From contig OZ223309.1 of NCBI GenBank assembly GCA_965140765.1, positions 2,170,001 to 2,234,000 of the forward strand: DNA of 64,000 nt, read 5' to 3'. The DNA is from Sunxiuqinia sp963678245. GTDB lineage: Bacteria > Bacteroidota > Bacteroidia > Bacteroidales > Prolixibacteraceae. Positions 1-7,369 of the stretch are shown one piece after another. Both the position numbers and the translations under genes were made by a program. Numbering within the stretch: the first letter of the stretch is position 1; each line of letters begins with the position of its first letter. The notes beneath the pieces were generated by a model. It saw only the letters and a list, made by a program, of their open reading frames with translations, was not told where the DNA came from and searched no databases.

Positions 1-1414
1 CATCGAAATCGATAACCAACAAATTATCCTTTCGGCTGATATTCCAAGTGGACACAAAATCGCTGTAAATACAATTCCTGAAGGTGAAAATATTATCAAG
101 TATGGTGTTCCAATCGGACATGCTATAAAAGAGATAAAGGTAGGCGAACATGTTCATGTCCAAAACACCAAAACAAACTTATCGGGTACCATTGCTTACG
201 AATTCAATCAAAAGCTAAATGAGCTGGCGATTAAAAATCAAGATCGCACTTTTAAAGGATTCAAGCGTGGCAACGGAGACGTTGGTATTCGTAATGAATT
301 GTGGATTGTGCCAACTGTTGGATGCGTAAACGGACAGGCTGACCAGATTATCAGCCAGTTTAAAGCCAAGTATCCGGCAACCGACATTGACAATGTACAG
401 GTTTTCAGACACAGTTATGGTTGTTCTCAACTTGGTGACGACCATACGAACACCCAAAAAGCATTAGCAGACCTCATCAATCATCCCAACGCCGGGGGTG
501 TATTGGTCATGGGCTTGGGTTGCGAGAACAACCAGATTGATCATCTGAAAAAATTCATTGGAGAATACGACACAGACCGGGTGAAGTATATCGTTTCGCA
601 GGATGTGGAAGATGAAGTTGAAGAAGGCTTAAAGTTGTTCGAAGAGATTTACGAGATTATGCGCCATGACAAGAGAGAGGACTGTCCGATTTCTGCATTG
701 AAAATAGGATTAAAATGTGGTGGTTCCGATGGTTTATCAGGAATTACTGCAAATCCTCTGGTTGGAGCGTTCTCCGATTTTCTGATTGCTCAGGGAGGAA
801 CAACCATTCTGACCGAAGTACCTGAAATGTTTGGCGCTGAGCACCTGTTGATGGAGCGTGCCGAAAGCAAAGAAGTTTTCGACAAAACAGTTAGCCTGAT
901 CAACAACTTCAAGGAGTACTATATGAAACACGACCTTCCGGTGTACGAAAATCCGTCGCCGGGAAACAAACAAGGTGGTATTACAACGCTTGAAGACAAA
1001 TCGCTGGGATGCACCCAAAAAGGTGGAACAGCAACCGTTGTTGATGTATTGTCGTACGCTGAGCGAATCAAGAAAAATGGTTTAAACCTGCTTTCGGCTC
1101 CGGGTAATGACCTTGTTGCTGCTTCGGCTTTAGGATTCAGCGGCTGCCAAATGGTGCTGTTTACAACCGGTCGTGGAACACCGTTCGGTAGTTTTGTACC
1201 CACCATGAAAATTTCAACCAATACGGCTCTTTTCGAGAAGAAAAGAAACTGGATTGATTTCAATGCCGGAAAGCTGGTTGAAGGCACGCCAATGGATGAG
1301 TTGGTGCAAGATCTGTTAGATGAAATCATCACCGTTTCGGAAGGTAAAAAATTGAAACACGAACTAAGTGGATTCAAGGAAATTGCTATCTTTAAAACCG
1401 GTATAACCTTATAA
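1..1414 (+). CDS. uxaA: Altronate dehydratase (UxaA family), 5' end outside window
   Basis: Dehydrates D-altronate to 2-keto-3-deoxygluconate in the cytoplasmic galacturonate pathway. The reading frame is open from base 2, so the gene starts upstream of the window. The first ~75 residues visible form a SAF-type N-terminal domain (GHKIAVNTIPEGENIIKYG region), followed by the UxaA/GarD core with NELWIVPTVGCVN, the Cys-rich GLGCENNQIDH segment and the C-terminal FSGCQMVLFTTGRGTPFG motif, all typical of the family. An internal ATG at 299 would remove the SAF domain and is not the true start. The product fits the pectin-degrading genes further right, since galacturonate from pectin is metabolised through altronate. 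Stop is TAA at 1412-1414, followed by a strong terminator. UxaA versus galactarate dehydratase GarD cannot be fully separated, but the SAF-plus-core size favours altronate dehydratase. Confidence 0.93.
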   Translation, partial: IEIDNQQIILSADIPSGHKIAVNTIPEGENIIKYGVPIGHAIKEIKVGEHVHVQNTKTNLSGTIAYEFNQKLNELAIKNQDRTFKGFKRGNGDVGIRNELWIVPTVGCVNGQADQIISQFKAKYPATDIDNVQVFRHSYGCSQLGDDHTNTQKALADLINHPNAGGVLVMGLGCENNQIDHLKKFIGEYDTDRVKYIVSQDVEDEVEEGLKLFEEIYEIMRHDKREDCPISALKIGLKCGGSDGLSGITANPLVGAFSDFLIAQGGTTILTEVPEMFGAEHLLMERAESKEVFDKTVSLINNFKEYYMKHDLPVYENPSPGNKQGGITTLEDKSLGCTQKGGTATVVDVLSYAERIKKNGLNLLSAPGNDLVAASALGFSGCQMVLFTTGRGTPFGSFVPTMKISTNTALFEKKRNWIDFNAGKLVEGTPMDELVQDLLDEIITVSEGKKLKHELSGFKEIAIFKTGITL

Positions 1415-1464
1415 TCAAGATATCCTCTCGAGAAGAGGTAGTTAGTAGTAATTGAGTAGTAGTA

Positions 1465-1500
1465 AAAAAGTCTTCCGGCATTGTCGGAGGACTTTTTGTT
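1465..1500 (+). terminator. Rho-independent terminator after uxaA
   Basis: A 13-bp stem (1465-1477 with 1485-1497, one G-T pair) encloses a 7-nt loop and ends in a T-run. The A-run at the left side would also let it act on transcripts from the opposite strand. Confidence 0.85.
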
Positions 1501-1548
1501 TTAAGAGAAAATCGTATTCTTTCTCTTAAAACCAGAATAGGCACAAAG

Positions 1549-2141
1549 TTAACTCGGTGCTACTACTTCCCCATAATCACTTATATTGTTGGTGCTCTGC
1601 TTAGCCGATGTGGTGGCTTCGCTGATGTATTGCTTCACTTCGTCTGCCGCTTCAGCAATTACCACAGGCTCGTTCATCGCATGCAGGGTATTGAGCACAT
1701 TAAGCAGCAATTCTACAGCAGTCTGCAGCTCTTTTAAAGCCTCCAGGTCGGTCACAGTATCATCGGCCGACCGCACGGCACTACATTTGCGGATTGCTTC
1801 AACAAACGCCTGGTTATCGCGTTCCAGCTCGTCTTTCCACTCCTGCGCGTTGATGGTCGCCAGTTGTGCTTGATTTTCGGGCTTACTCAAGTCGTTCACC
1901 AAACTGTCGAGGGCTGCAGTTTCTTCACCATAATTCGCGGTGTACAAGGTCAGGCCATTTTTCTCAAACTCAACCCACAACGCTTCGCAAGCCAGTCGGT
2001 AGGGTTCGTTTTGGCTCAACAGGCCCGCCTATACATGGTCGCGCAACGAACGGAAACTGCTATCGCGTGAGCTATCGGCCGTCAACGTGTCCTGGGTCAA
2101 TGTCTGCTTGGTGGTACTGCCAATGGCCTGAATCGACAAGA
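1549..2141 (-). pseudogene. DUF6261 family protein, 5'-truncated with in-frame TAG
   Basis: The minus strand reads as the C-terminal three quarters of a DUF6261-type protein, a Bacteroidota family of unknown function of about 230-250 residues. From ~2141 the frame gives ADSSRDSSFRSLRDHV, then a TAG, then AGLLSQNEPYRLACEALW and a long acidic helical C-terminus (YGEETAALDSLVNDL). The stop most simply comes from AAG (Lys) to TAG. The N-terminal ~60 residues are missing: similarity ends abruptly near 2141, where an unrelated sequence begins. An ATG-less start after the stop could give a 156-residue product, but there is no sign it is used. Base composition is visibly more GC-rich than the ORF immediately upstream on the other strand, consistent with separate origins. 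The family assignment comes from remembered sequence style, not a search. Confidence 0.6.
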
Positions 2142-2165
2142 CATATTGGATTGCTAAATATTTAT

Positions 2166-2597
2166 ATGCAAGATGCCCCTAATTTTCAACCTAGGATACA
2201 ATCTTTGAAAAAACCCGAGCACCAAAACTTGATTAAATTAGCTGAAGACTACCATAATGCTGTTTGTGAAGGAGAAAAGTGTATTATTTATGAAAAATCA
2301 GCTCCTTTACTTAAAATTCTACCAGAACTAGTAGCGGGCGTGATAAAGTATTCAAATGTTGAGGATTTGAATGATAAATTTTATATGCATGCTGGTATAA
2401 TTGGACATATTTGGATGACTAGGACTAGTGAGAAGATGAACTTTCGAACAGGAGTACTTTTCTCGCAACTTGACTATAACGGTGAGAAAAAAAATTATTT
2501 TATCAAAAAGACTACCGCTAACACAGTACATATTGCAGGGCGGAGTTCGGAGGTACGCCAACTACAGATTCTCGTTTCTCAATTCCCTGTCCTTTAG
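2166..2597 (+). CDS. Hypothetical protein, 143 codons
   Basis: Not recognised. The frame starts at ATG 2166 (in-frame sequence continues upstream, so the start is uncertain) and ends at TAG 2595-2597. The product is soluble, with no signal peptide or membrane segment: an alpha-helical N-half (KKPEHQNLIKLAEDYHNAV) then an alternating, beta-like C-half (TGVLFSQLDYNGEKKNYFI). It is AT-rich compared with the DUF6261 relic. It lies 65 bp upstream of a RES-like stub on the same strand, so the two could once have been a toxin/antitoxin-like or defence pair, but that is speculation. It sits between broken genes and may itself be a fragment or chimera. Confidence 0.4.
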   Translation: MQDAPNFQPRIQSLKKPEHQNLIKLAEDYHNAVCEGEKCIIYEKSAPLLKILPELVAGVIKYSNVEDLNDKFYMHAGIIGHIWMTRTSEKMNFRTGVLFSQLDYNGEKKNYFIKKTTANTVHIAGRSSEVRQLQILVSQFPVL

Positions 2598-2662
2598 ATA
2601 GGAACGCTCTAAGAAATCCGCAAAAAAAACTTCAAGTGACCGTTGGCAGTAATTGAAAAAAC

Positions 2663-2822
2663 ATGAGAGCAGAGGTTCAACACGCAATTGATACATTAAA
2701 GAAGCTTGACTTGTCAAGTCTTCCTTATAATGAAATTCAGAATCTGATCAAAACTGTTGGAGTCATTGGACATTTACAAGTAACGCTTCATCAAAATAAA
2801 TCAATTTATAGAGCTCGATTAA
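2663..2822 (+). pseudogene. N-terminal stub of a RES-domain-like protein
   Basis: Begins at ATG 2663 and reads ~53 residues, including the pattern LDLSSLPYNEIQNLIKTVG and HQNKSIYRAR. The IYRAR box preceded by a short helical leader is how RES-family NAD+-degrading toxins begin. Near 2820 the reading changes to an unrelated sequence (the transposase head at 2823), so the catalytic part is missing and the stub ends at a chance stop at 2864-2866. RES assignment rests on a short motif only. Confidence 0.4.
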
Positions 2823-3000
2823 ATGATCAAAATCACCACACTATACCACTCCGGAGAAGAACGTAATCAACTGATCATGATTAGCCTGAAAGGCAGTGCC
2901 CCTGTCGATACTTTTGCCCGGGTCATTGATGCCTTTGTGGATGCTACAACCCTAGAGACTTTCGGCTTTGCCCACACCTCCTGCAAGGAAGAAGGCTATC
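2823..3000 (+). pseudogene. 5' remnant of IS1182-type transposase
   Basis: From ATG 2823 the frame reads an N-terminal segment with the pattern VIDAFVDATTLETFGFAH, which resembles the start of IS1182-family transposases (VRVIDAFVDSLDLxxLGF, then a GRPxYHP box). Only about 58 residues remain: just after the position where GRPxYHP should follow, the sequence becomes the 3' end of fprA on the other strand. No catalytic residues and no terminal inverted repeats remain. The remnant joins the RES-like stub with no gap, so it may have been the agent that truncated it. Confidence 0.5.
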
Positions 3001-3012
3001 TCGCAAAGATTG

Positions 3013-4203
3013 TTATTCTGCCAACAATTTATCGGCCATTGCATTCGCCAAATCAATACATTTTTGATATTTTTCTTCTTTCAAAGTTCCTTTTTCTTCA
3101 ATGGGGTCGTATACCAAATCCCATTTCGAAGTTTCGGCAAATTTCATCAGGTTTTTCACGCCTCCCCCATTCCAGGCAAAGTTTCCGAACACACCCAAAT
3201 AGTGGTCTTTCACGCCCATGTGCTGAACCGTAGTCAAGAGGTTTTCAACATTAGGGAACATGGCATTATTGTATGCACAGCTGCCAACAATAAATCCTTT
3301 GTAACGGAAAATATCGTTGATGATGTATGATTTATGCGTTTTTGAAGAATCATAAACGCGAATATCTTTGATGCCTCGTTCTGACAACTGACGAGCAATC
3401 ACTTCAGCCATTTTTTGGGTATTTCCATACATTGAACCATAAACCACAACGCAACCCGGATCAGTTGTGTAGGTGCTCCATTTATTATAGCGACTTAACA
3501 CCCACTCCAAATCTGTTCGCCAGATTGGTCCGTGTGTAGCAGCAATCATTTTAATATCGAGTGGTGTCAATTTTTTTATGGCACGTTGTGTATGCGGACA
3601 ATATTTACCAACAATGTTGGTAAAATAGCGCATGATATCATTTTCGTAAAAATCAAGGTTGATTTCATCATCAAAGACACCACCATCTAAGGTACCGAAG
3701 CTTCCGAAGGCATCACCCGAGAATAAAATTTTGTTTGTTTCCTCAAAGCTGACCATCGTTTCGGGCCAATGAACCATTGGCACAGTTTGAAATTGTATTT
3801 TGTTTTTCCCGAGCTCCAGAACCGAATTGTCGTGCACTTCGAGCGTGTTGGTTGGTTTCATGTAAAATGAGTCGACAAAACCAAAGGTCTTTTTATTCCC
3901 CACTAAAGTGATGTTCGGGTATTTCATCACAATAGCACGCAAAGCTCCTGAATGATCGGGCTCCATATGATTGATGATTAAATAGTCCACCGGACGGCCA
4001 CCTAGAATAGCGTCAATATCTTCTAGATAATCATCAATAAAAGCACGCTCAACGGTATCAACCAAGGCAACTTTCTCGTCGTCAATCAAGTATGAATTAT
4101 AAGAAACACCATTCGGGATCGGCCAAATATTTTCGAATAGCTGGGTTCTCCGATCATTATAACCCAAATAGTAGATATTTTCAGCAAGTTTAACCTGATG
4201 CAT
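3013..4203 (-). CDS. fprA: A-type flavoprotein FprA (flavodiiron protein)
   Basis: Cytoplasmic flavodiiron protein that reduces O2 (or NO) to protect anaerobic metabolism. The 396-residue form from ATG 4203 has the metallo-beta-lactamase-like diiron domain with ligands His79, Glu81, Asp83 (HMEPDH), His145 (MVHWPE), Asp164 (FSGDAFGS) and His224 (ATHGPIW), then a flavodoxin domain from ~252 with the FMN-binding VVVYGSMYGNTQ loop. An upstream in-frame ATG at 4278 adds 25 poorly conserved residues; 4203 is preferred because MHQVKLAENIYYLG is the family's normal beginning. No C-terminal rubredoxin domain, so it needs an external electron donor. It points to an anaerobic or microaerobic, oxygen-exposed habitat. 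Its 3' end abuts the IS1182 remnant, with no obvious terminator left. Confidence 0.93.
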   Translation of the reverse strand: MHQVKLAENIYYLGYNDRRTQLFENIWPIPNGVSYNSYLIDDEKVALVDTVERAFIDDYLEDIDAILGGRPVDYLIINHMEPDHSGALRAIVMKYPNITLVGNKKTFGFVDSFYMKPTNTLEVHDNSVLELGKNKIQFQTVPMVHWPETMVSFEETNKILFSGDAFGSFGTLDGGVFDDEINLDFYENDIMRYFTNIVGKYCPHTQRAIKKLTPLDIKMIAATHGPIWRTDLEWVLSRYNKWSTYTTDPGCVVVYGSMYGNTQKMAEVIARQLSERGIKDIRVYDSSKTHKSYIINDIFRYKGFIVGSCAYNNAMFPNVENLLTTVQHMGVKDHYLGVFGNFAWNGGGVKNLMKFAETSKWDLVYDPIEEKGTLKEEKYQKCIDLANAMADKLLAE

Positions 4204-4336
4204 AATTTTCGATTTTTTTGTGTTTTTTTTCAGAACACGAAAATAGCCAATTTCGCTTAGATCGAAGCTAGTGTGCATTTCATTTCACTAAAAAATTAAG
4301 GTAAAGCTTACACACCCTTTAAATCGTAGAAAAGTT

Positions 4337-4344
4337 TATTTTTG
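4337..4344 (+). promoter_or_regulatory. Bacteroidota -7 box for mltG
   Basis: TATTTTTG matches the Bacteroidota -7 consensus TAnnTTTG and lies 21 bp before the mltG ATG. A clear TTTG -33 box is not visible, so this is a motif match only. Confidence 0.45.
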
Positions 4345-4364
4345 TAGTTCAAAATTAACAACAC

Positions 4365-5426
4365 ATGAATTTAATGTCGACTAATCGATTACATCTGTCT
4401 CCAAAACTCAATAAATGGGTGATTATTTTTTTTGCACTGGCATTTATCGTTGCAGGGCTTCGGGGCTACCAGCTTTTTCAATATGTGTTTGCCGAGAACG
4501 TCAAGCATTCCGGCAGTATTACAATTCCGTTAGAAGCCAGCTACCAGGATGTGTTGGATTCGCTTGAGTCGAACGAAATCCTGATTAATGAAAAGGCTTT
4601 TAAGTGGGTAGCAAAAAAGAAGAAATACCCCACAACGATAAAAGCCGGGAAATATGTTTTTAGCAAAGGAATGAATACCAACCAGATCGTAAATATGTTA
4701 CGGGCAGGAGATCAAAAGCCGGTATCGGTTATTTTTAATAACCTTCGCTTTATTGATGAGCTGGCCGGGTCGGTCTCACACGATATTGAGCCCGACTCGC
4801 TGGAATTACTCTCACTCCTGACAGACAGCTCTGTTATTCAACAATATGGCTTTAATCAATTTTCGTTTCACGCCATGTTTATTCCCAATACCTACGAGTT
4901 TTACTGGACCACCACTCCCTGGCAGTTTGTCGAGCGCATGCACTCAGAATATGAACGTTTTTGGAACACGGACCGTCTGGCTAAAGCAAAGTCGCTTGGC
5001 TTAACGCCGGTAGAAGTCTCAACAATAGCTTCTATTGTTCAGGAAGAAACAATAAAAGCAGATGAAAAACCCCGGGTGGCAGGTTTATATTTAAACCGAA
5101 TAAAAAAAGGCATGTTGCTGCAGGCTGATCCAACCATTAAGTTTGCTTTAGGTGATTTTGGAATAAAACGGGTTTTGACCAAATACCTCTCGATCGATTC
5201 GCCTTACAATACTTACACACACGCAGGCTTGCCTCCCGGTCCCATCAATTTTCCTGAGATATCCAGTATTGAAGCTATTTTAAACGCTGAAGATCACAGC
5301 TATTTGTACATGTGTGCCAGTGACGAGTTTAATGGCTACCACAATTTTGCGAAAACCCTGCGTCAACATAATCAAAATGCGGCACGCTATCAGGCAGCTT
5401 TAAATGCACGAAAAATTTGGGAATAA
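4365..5426 (+). CDS. mltG: Endolytic peptidoglycan transglycosylase MltG
   Basis: Inner-membrane lytic transglycosylase that cuts nascent glycan strands and sets their length. 353 residues: short cytoplasmic N-terminus, one membrane segment at ~18-35 (VIIFFALAFIVAGL), a LysM-like region (~50-115) and the YceG catalytic domain from ~165 to the end. The catalytic glutamate is in ASIVQEET (Glu227/228), followed by the conserved LYLNRIKKGMLLQADPT and LPPGPINFP motifs. Size and domain order are normal for the family. It is divergent from fprA across ~160 bp. Confidence 0.93.
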   Translation: MNLMSTNRLHLSPKLNKWVIIFFALAFIVAGLRGYQLFQYVFAENVKHSGSITIPLEASYQDVLDSLESNEILINEKAFKWVAKKKKYPTTIKAGKYVFSKGMNTNQIVNMLRAGDQKPVSVIFNNLRFIDELAGSVSHDIEPDSLELLSLLTDSSVIQQYGFNQFSFHAMFIPNTYEFYWTTTPWQFVERMHSEYERFWNTDRLAKAKSLGLTPVEVSTIASIVQEETIKADEKPRVAGLYLNRIKKGMLLQADPTIKFALGDFGIKRVLTKYLSIDSPYNTYTHAGLPPGPINFPEISSIEAILNAEDHSYLYMCASDEFNGYHNFAKTLRQHNQNAARYQAALNARKIWE

Positions 5427-5541
5427 CTCATCTTTTTCGGTAAACTTATTAGTTTAGTATTCTTTAAAGCTCTTTTTGTTTTATTACCGTCAGTTAATGA
5501 ATCTTAACAGGTCAATCATCTAGCTTTGAAACCAAAAGCTA

Positions 5542-6063
5542 ATGCGCCTGACCTTGTCCATTTTACTCCTCTTTTCAGTGATCATATCCTTTGCTCAGGA
5601 AGAAGACAAAACCATTACTTTTAGCGGTTATGTTTTTTCTGAAGATTCGCTTCCTGCTGAAAACGCACACCTTATAAACTATCGTACAACCAAAATTGTA
5701 ACTACCGACAGCACGGGTCGATTTACAATATTTTTGAATGAAGGGGATTCCTTAATGATCAATCACATGTCGCTACAAGCCAAAGTAATTTACGCCAATA
5801 AAAACAAAGCTACACAAAACGATTACTACATTCCATACCGCAGCTACCAGTTAAACTTAGTCGGAACCGAAGCTTATCGTAGAGACTATCAAAATTTCAA
5901 TAACAACATTGTTAAACTCAACCGCGAGATTCGTCAGATTAGTTATCTTACTCCCAAGGACAAAGGAATTGACACGAATCCTTATAACCCCAAGCCAACA
6001 AACTTAGGTTTAACAATTGGGCTAAGTGATATTATACAATTGTTTAGACGAAAGAAAAAGTAA
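5542..6063 (+). CDS. Secreted CarboxypepD_reg-like protein
   Basis: 173 residues with a clear signal peptide (LTLSILLLFSVIISFAQ, cleavage after FAQ). Residues ~25-95 look like a carboxypeptidase-regulatory-like beta-sandwich: FSGYVFSEDSLPAENAHL, then a DSTGRFTIFLNEGD turn, the same fold that begins SusC plugs. The C-terminal half is Asn/Tyr-rich and ends in RRKKK. It is probably a periplasmic or surface protein of unknown role. A TAGCTTTG match to the -7 consensus at 5521-5528 lies unusually close to the ATG. No enzymatic motif was seen. Small proteins of this kind are common singletons in Bacteroidota. Confidence 0.7.
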   Translation: MRLTLSILLLFSVIISFAQEEDKTITFSGYVFSEDSLPAENAHLINYRTTKIVTTDSTGRFTIFLNEGDSLMINHMSLQAKVIYANKNKATQNDYYIPYRSYQLNLVGTEAYRRDYQNFNNNIVKLNREIRQISYLTPKDKGIDTNPYNPKPTNLGLTIGLSDIIQLFRRKKK

Positions 6064-6181
6064 GAAATCGGCTCACCCTAAAATAGTTAAGCCTGAAAAA
6101 CCTCCAGTTTTTGCACAAGAAGGATTTTTCTTTTGAACAGGATTTGATTTTCAATCCAGATATTTAATTTAAGAATGAAGA

Positions 6182-6214
6182 CGAAAAGTTTTTCTTTGAC
6201 TTTTCGGAGCTTTT
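6182..6214 (+). terminator. Possible terminator after the 5542 gene
   Basis: CGAAAAG (6182-6188) pairs with CTTTTCG (6200-6206) and a T-run follows at 6211-6215. The stem is short and AT-rich, and it lies 120 bp past the stop codon. Confidence 0.35.
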
Positions 6215-6224
6215 TCATCTAATT

Positions 6225-7149
6225 AAATCCGATTGTGAATCCAGCGTATGCCCGTCGTACGGGTTCCCTTCAAAAGCCATCGCTCCGACAATGATCCGGG
6301 AGTGTTTGGAAACAAGCAACGATGATTTGTTCTCAAATTCATATCTCTTTGCCTCTTTTCCTTTGGCGATACAACTTACCGAAGGCTCGCGGAGACTGAA
6401 GATTTTGTTTTTGTCCGAACGTTTCTGCAGTAATACAAGGTTGAAGATGATCAAGTCTTTTTTATAAGCCTACTTCTGTGCGCTGCTCAATTTCCTTTCG
6501 ATGTCCCGGACAATCCTTCCGGCAATGGTGTCTATCTTCCTGCGCTTGGGATGTTACCTGAAACGCTGGTCTATCATCAACTGCTTTATGGTGCTCCGAT
6601 AACTCTGACGGAGCTTGATCTCTTCTTTTTCTGCAATGTTTCAACACTTTTCGATGATCTTCTTTCGAAGCTTTGCATCTGCCGGGTAGGTGATGTTCTT
6701 TTCCTGCACTGTGGTGTCAATGCAAACTTCCTTTTCTGCGATCTCCTTTCTGCTGAACAGATTGATCGATAGTTTCAATAGCTTTTCGGCTCCTTCCTCA
6801 CCGATCCGTTGACGGAACTTGATCAGCTCGGTCGGATCAAAGGGCTTTTCATGCTGAAAGAATGTTTTTCCTCAGAAATATTGCCAATAAGGATTCTCCT
6901 GCCAACGGTCAACACCCCATTCATCGCTATGGCTGAACATCATCTTCAACAGCAAAACACCGACAATCTTACGGATTGGAATGGAGGGGCGCCCGTTGTA
7001 CGGACAGTAGTAGCTTCTGAATTCATCTTCACCCGATTGCCAGTCGACCTGTTCAGCCAATCGACATAATTCGTGTTCCTTTTGATAAACTGAACCAGTG
7101 GGACCTGAAAAATATTTAGCTGTAGTGACTTGTCTCTTTTTCCTATCAT
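6225..7149 (-). pseudogene. Degenerate IS5-family transposase
   Basis: The minus strand begins at ATG 7149 with an IS5-type start (SLQLNIFQVPLVQFI). It shifts frame near 7085 to continue as EHELCRLAEQVDW and GRPSIPIRKIVGVLLLK, meets a TGA after NPYWQYF, and resumes with HEKPFDPTELIKFRQRIG, VCIDTTVQEKNITYPADAK and KNKIFSLREPSVSCIAKG. The last recognisable block is NPYDGHTLDSQ, where the DDE domain would continue; the last ~80-100 residues are absent. There is at least one frameshift, several nonsense codons and a 3' truncation, so it is inactive. Terminal inverted repeats could not be defined. It separates the housekeeping genes on the left from the pectin genes on the right. Confidence 0.8.
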
Positions 7150-7182
7150 TTTGCAAACTATTTCTTGAAAATACGAATAACC

Positions 7183-7209
7183 TTGCGTTTCAGAATATCT
7201 GAAACGCAA
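7183..7209. repeat. Perfect 12-bp inverted repeat upstream of the transposase relic
   Basis: TTGCGTTTCAGA (7183-7194) is the exact reverse complement of 7198-7209, with a 3-nt loop. It lies 34 bp before the transposase start codon. It could be an IS-end hairpin, a terminator that shields the transposase from read-through (no T-run is present), or a leftover binding site. Confidence 0.6.
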
Positions 7210-7292
7210 TTTTCTAAACATCTCAATGCTGATTATCAAACCATTGAAAGCTTTGTCAGGGACGACTAATTAACGGATATAAGTAATGATGC

Positions 7293-7328
7293 AAAAAAAA
7301 GGCCAGCTTCAATAAATGAAACCGGCCT
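7293..7328 (-). terminator. Terminator after the PL1 lyase gene
   Basis: On the minus strand an 11-bp stem (7318-7328 with 7300-7310, two G-T pairs) with a 7-nt loop is followed by eight Ts. It ends the 9115-7370 transcript. Confidence 0.88.
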
Positions 7329-7369
7329 AAAACTATTTACCTAAAACTAACCTAAAGATTCTGTACAGC

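Noticed and set aside
919..1377. Long antisense ORF opposite uxaA
   Set aside because: Shadow of a well-supported gene; the protein has no recognisable features.
299..1414. Taking ATG 299 as the uxaA start
   Set aside because: The frame is open to the first base of the window and encodes a SAF-like domain, so the gene is 5'-truncated by the window.
6462..6647. Small minus-strand ORF within the IS5 relic
   Set aside because: It is the wrong frame of the transposase; the correct frame shows transposase motifs.
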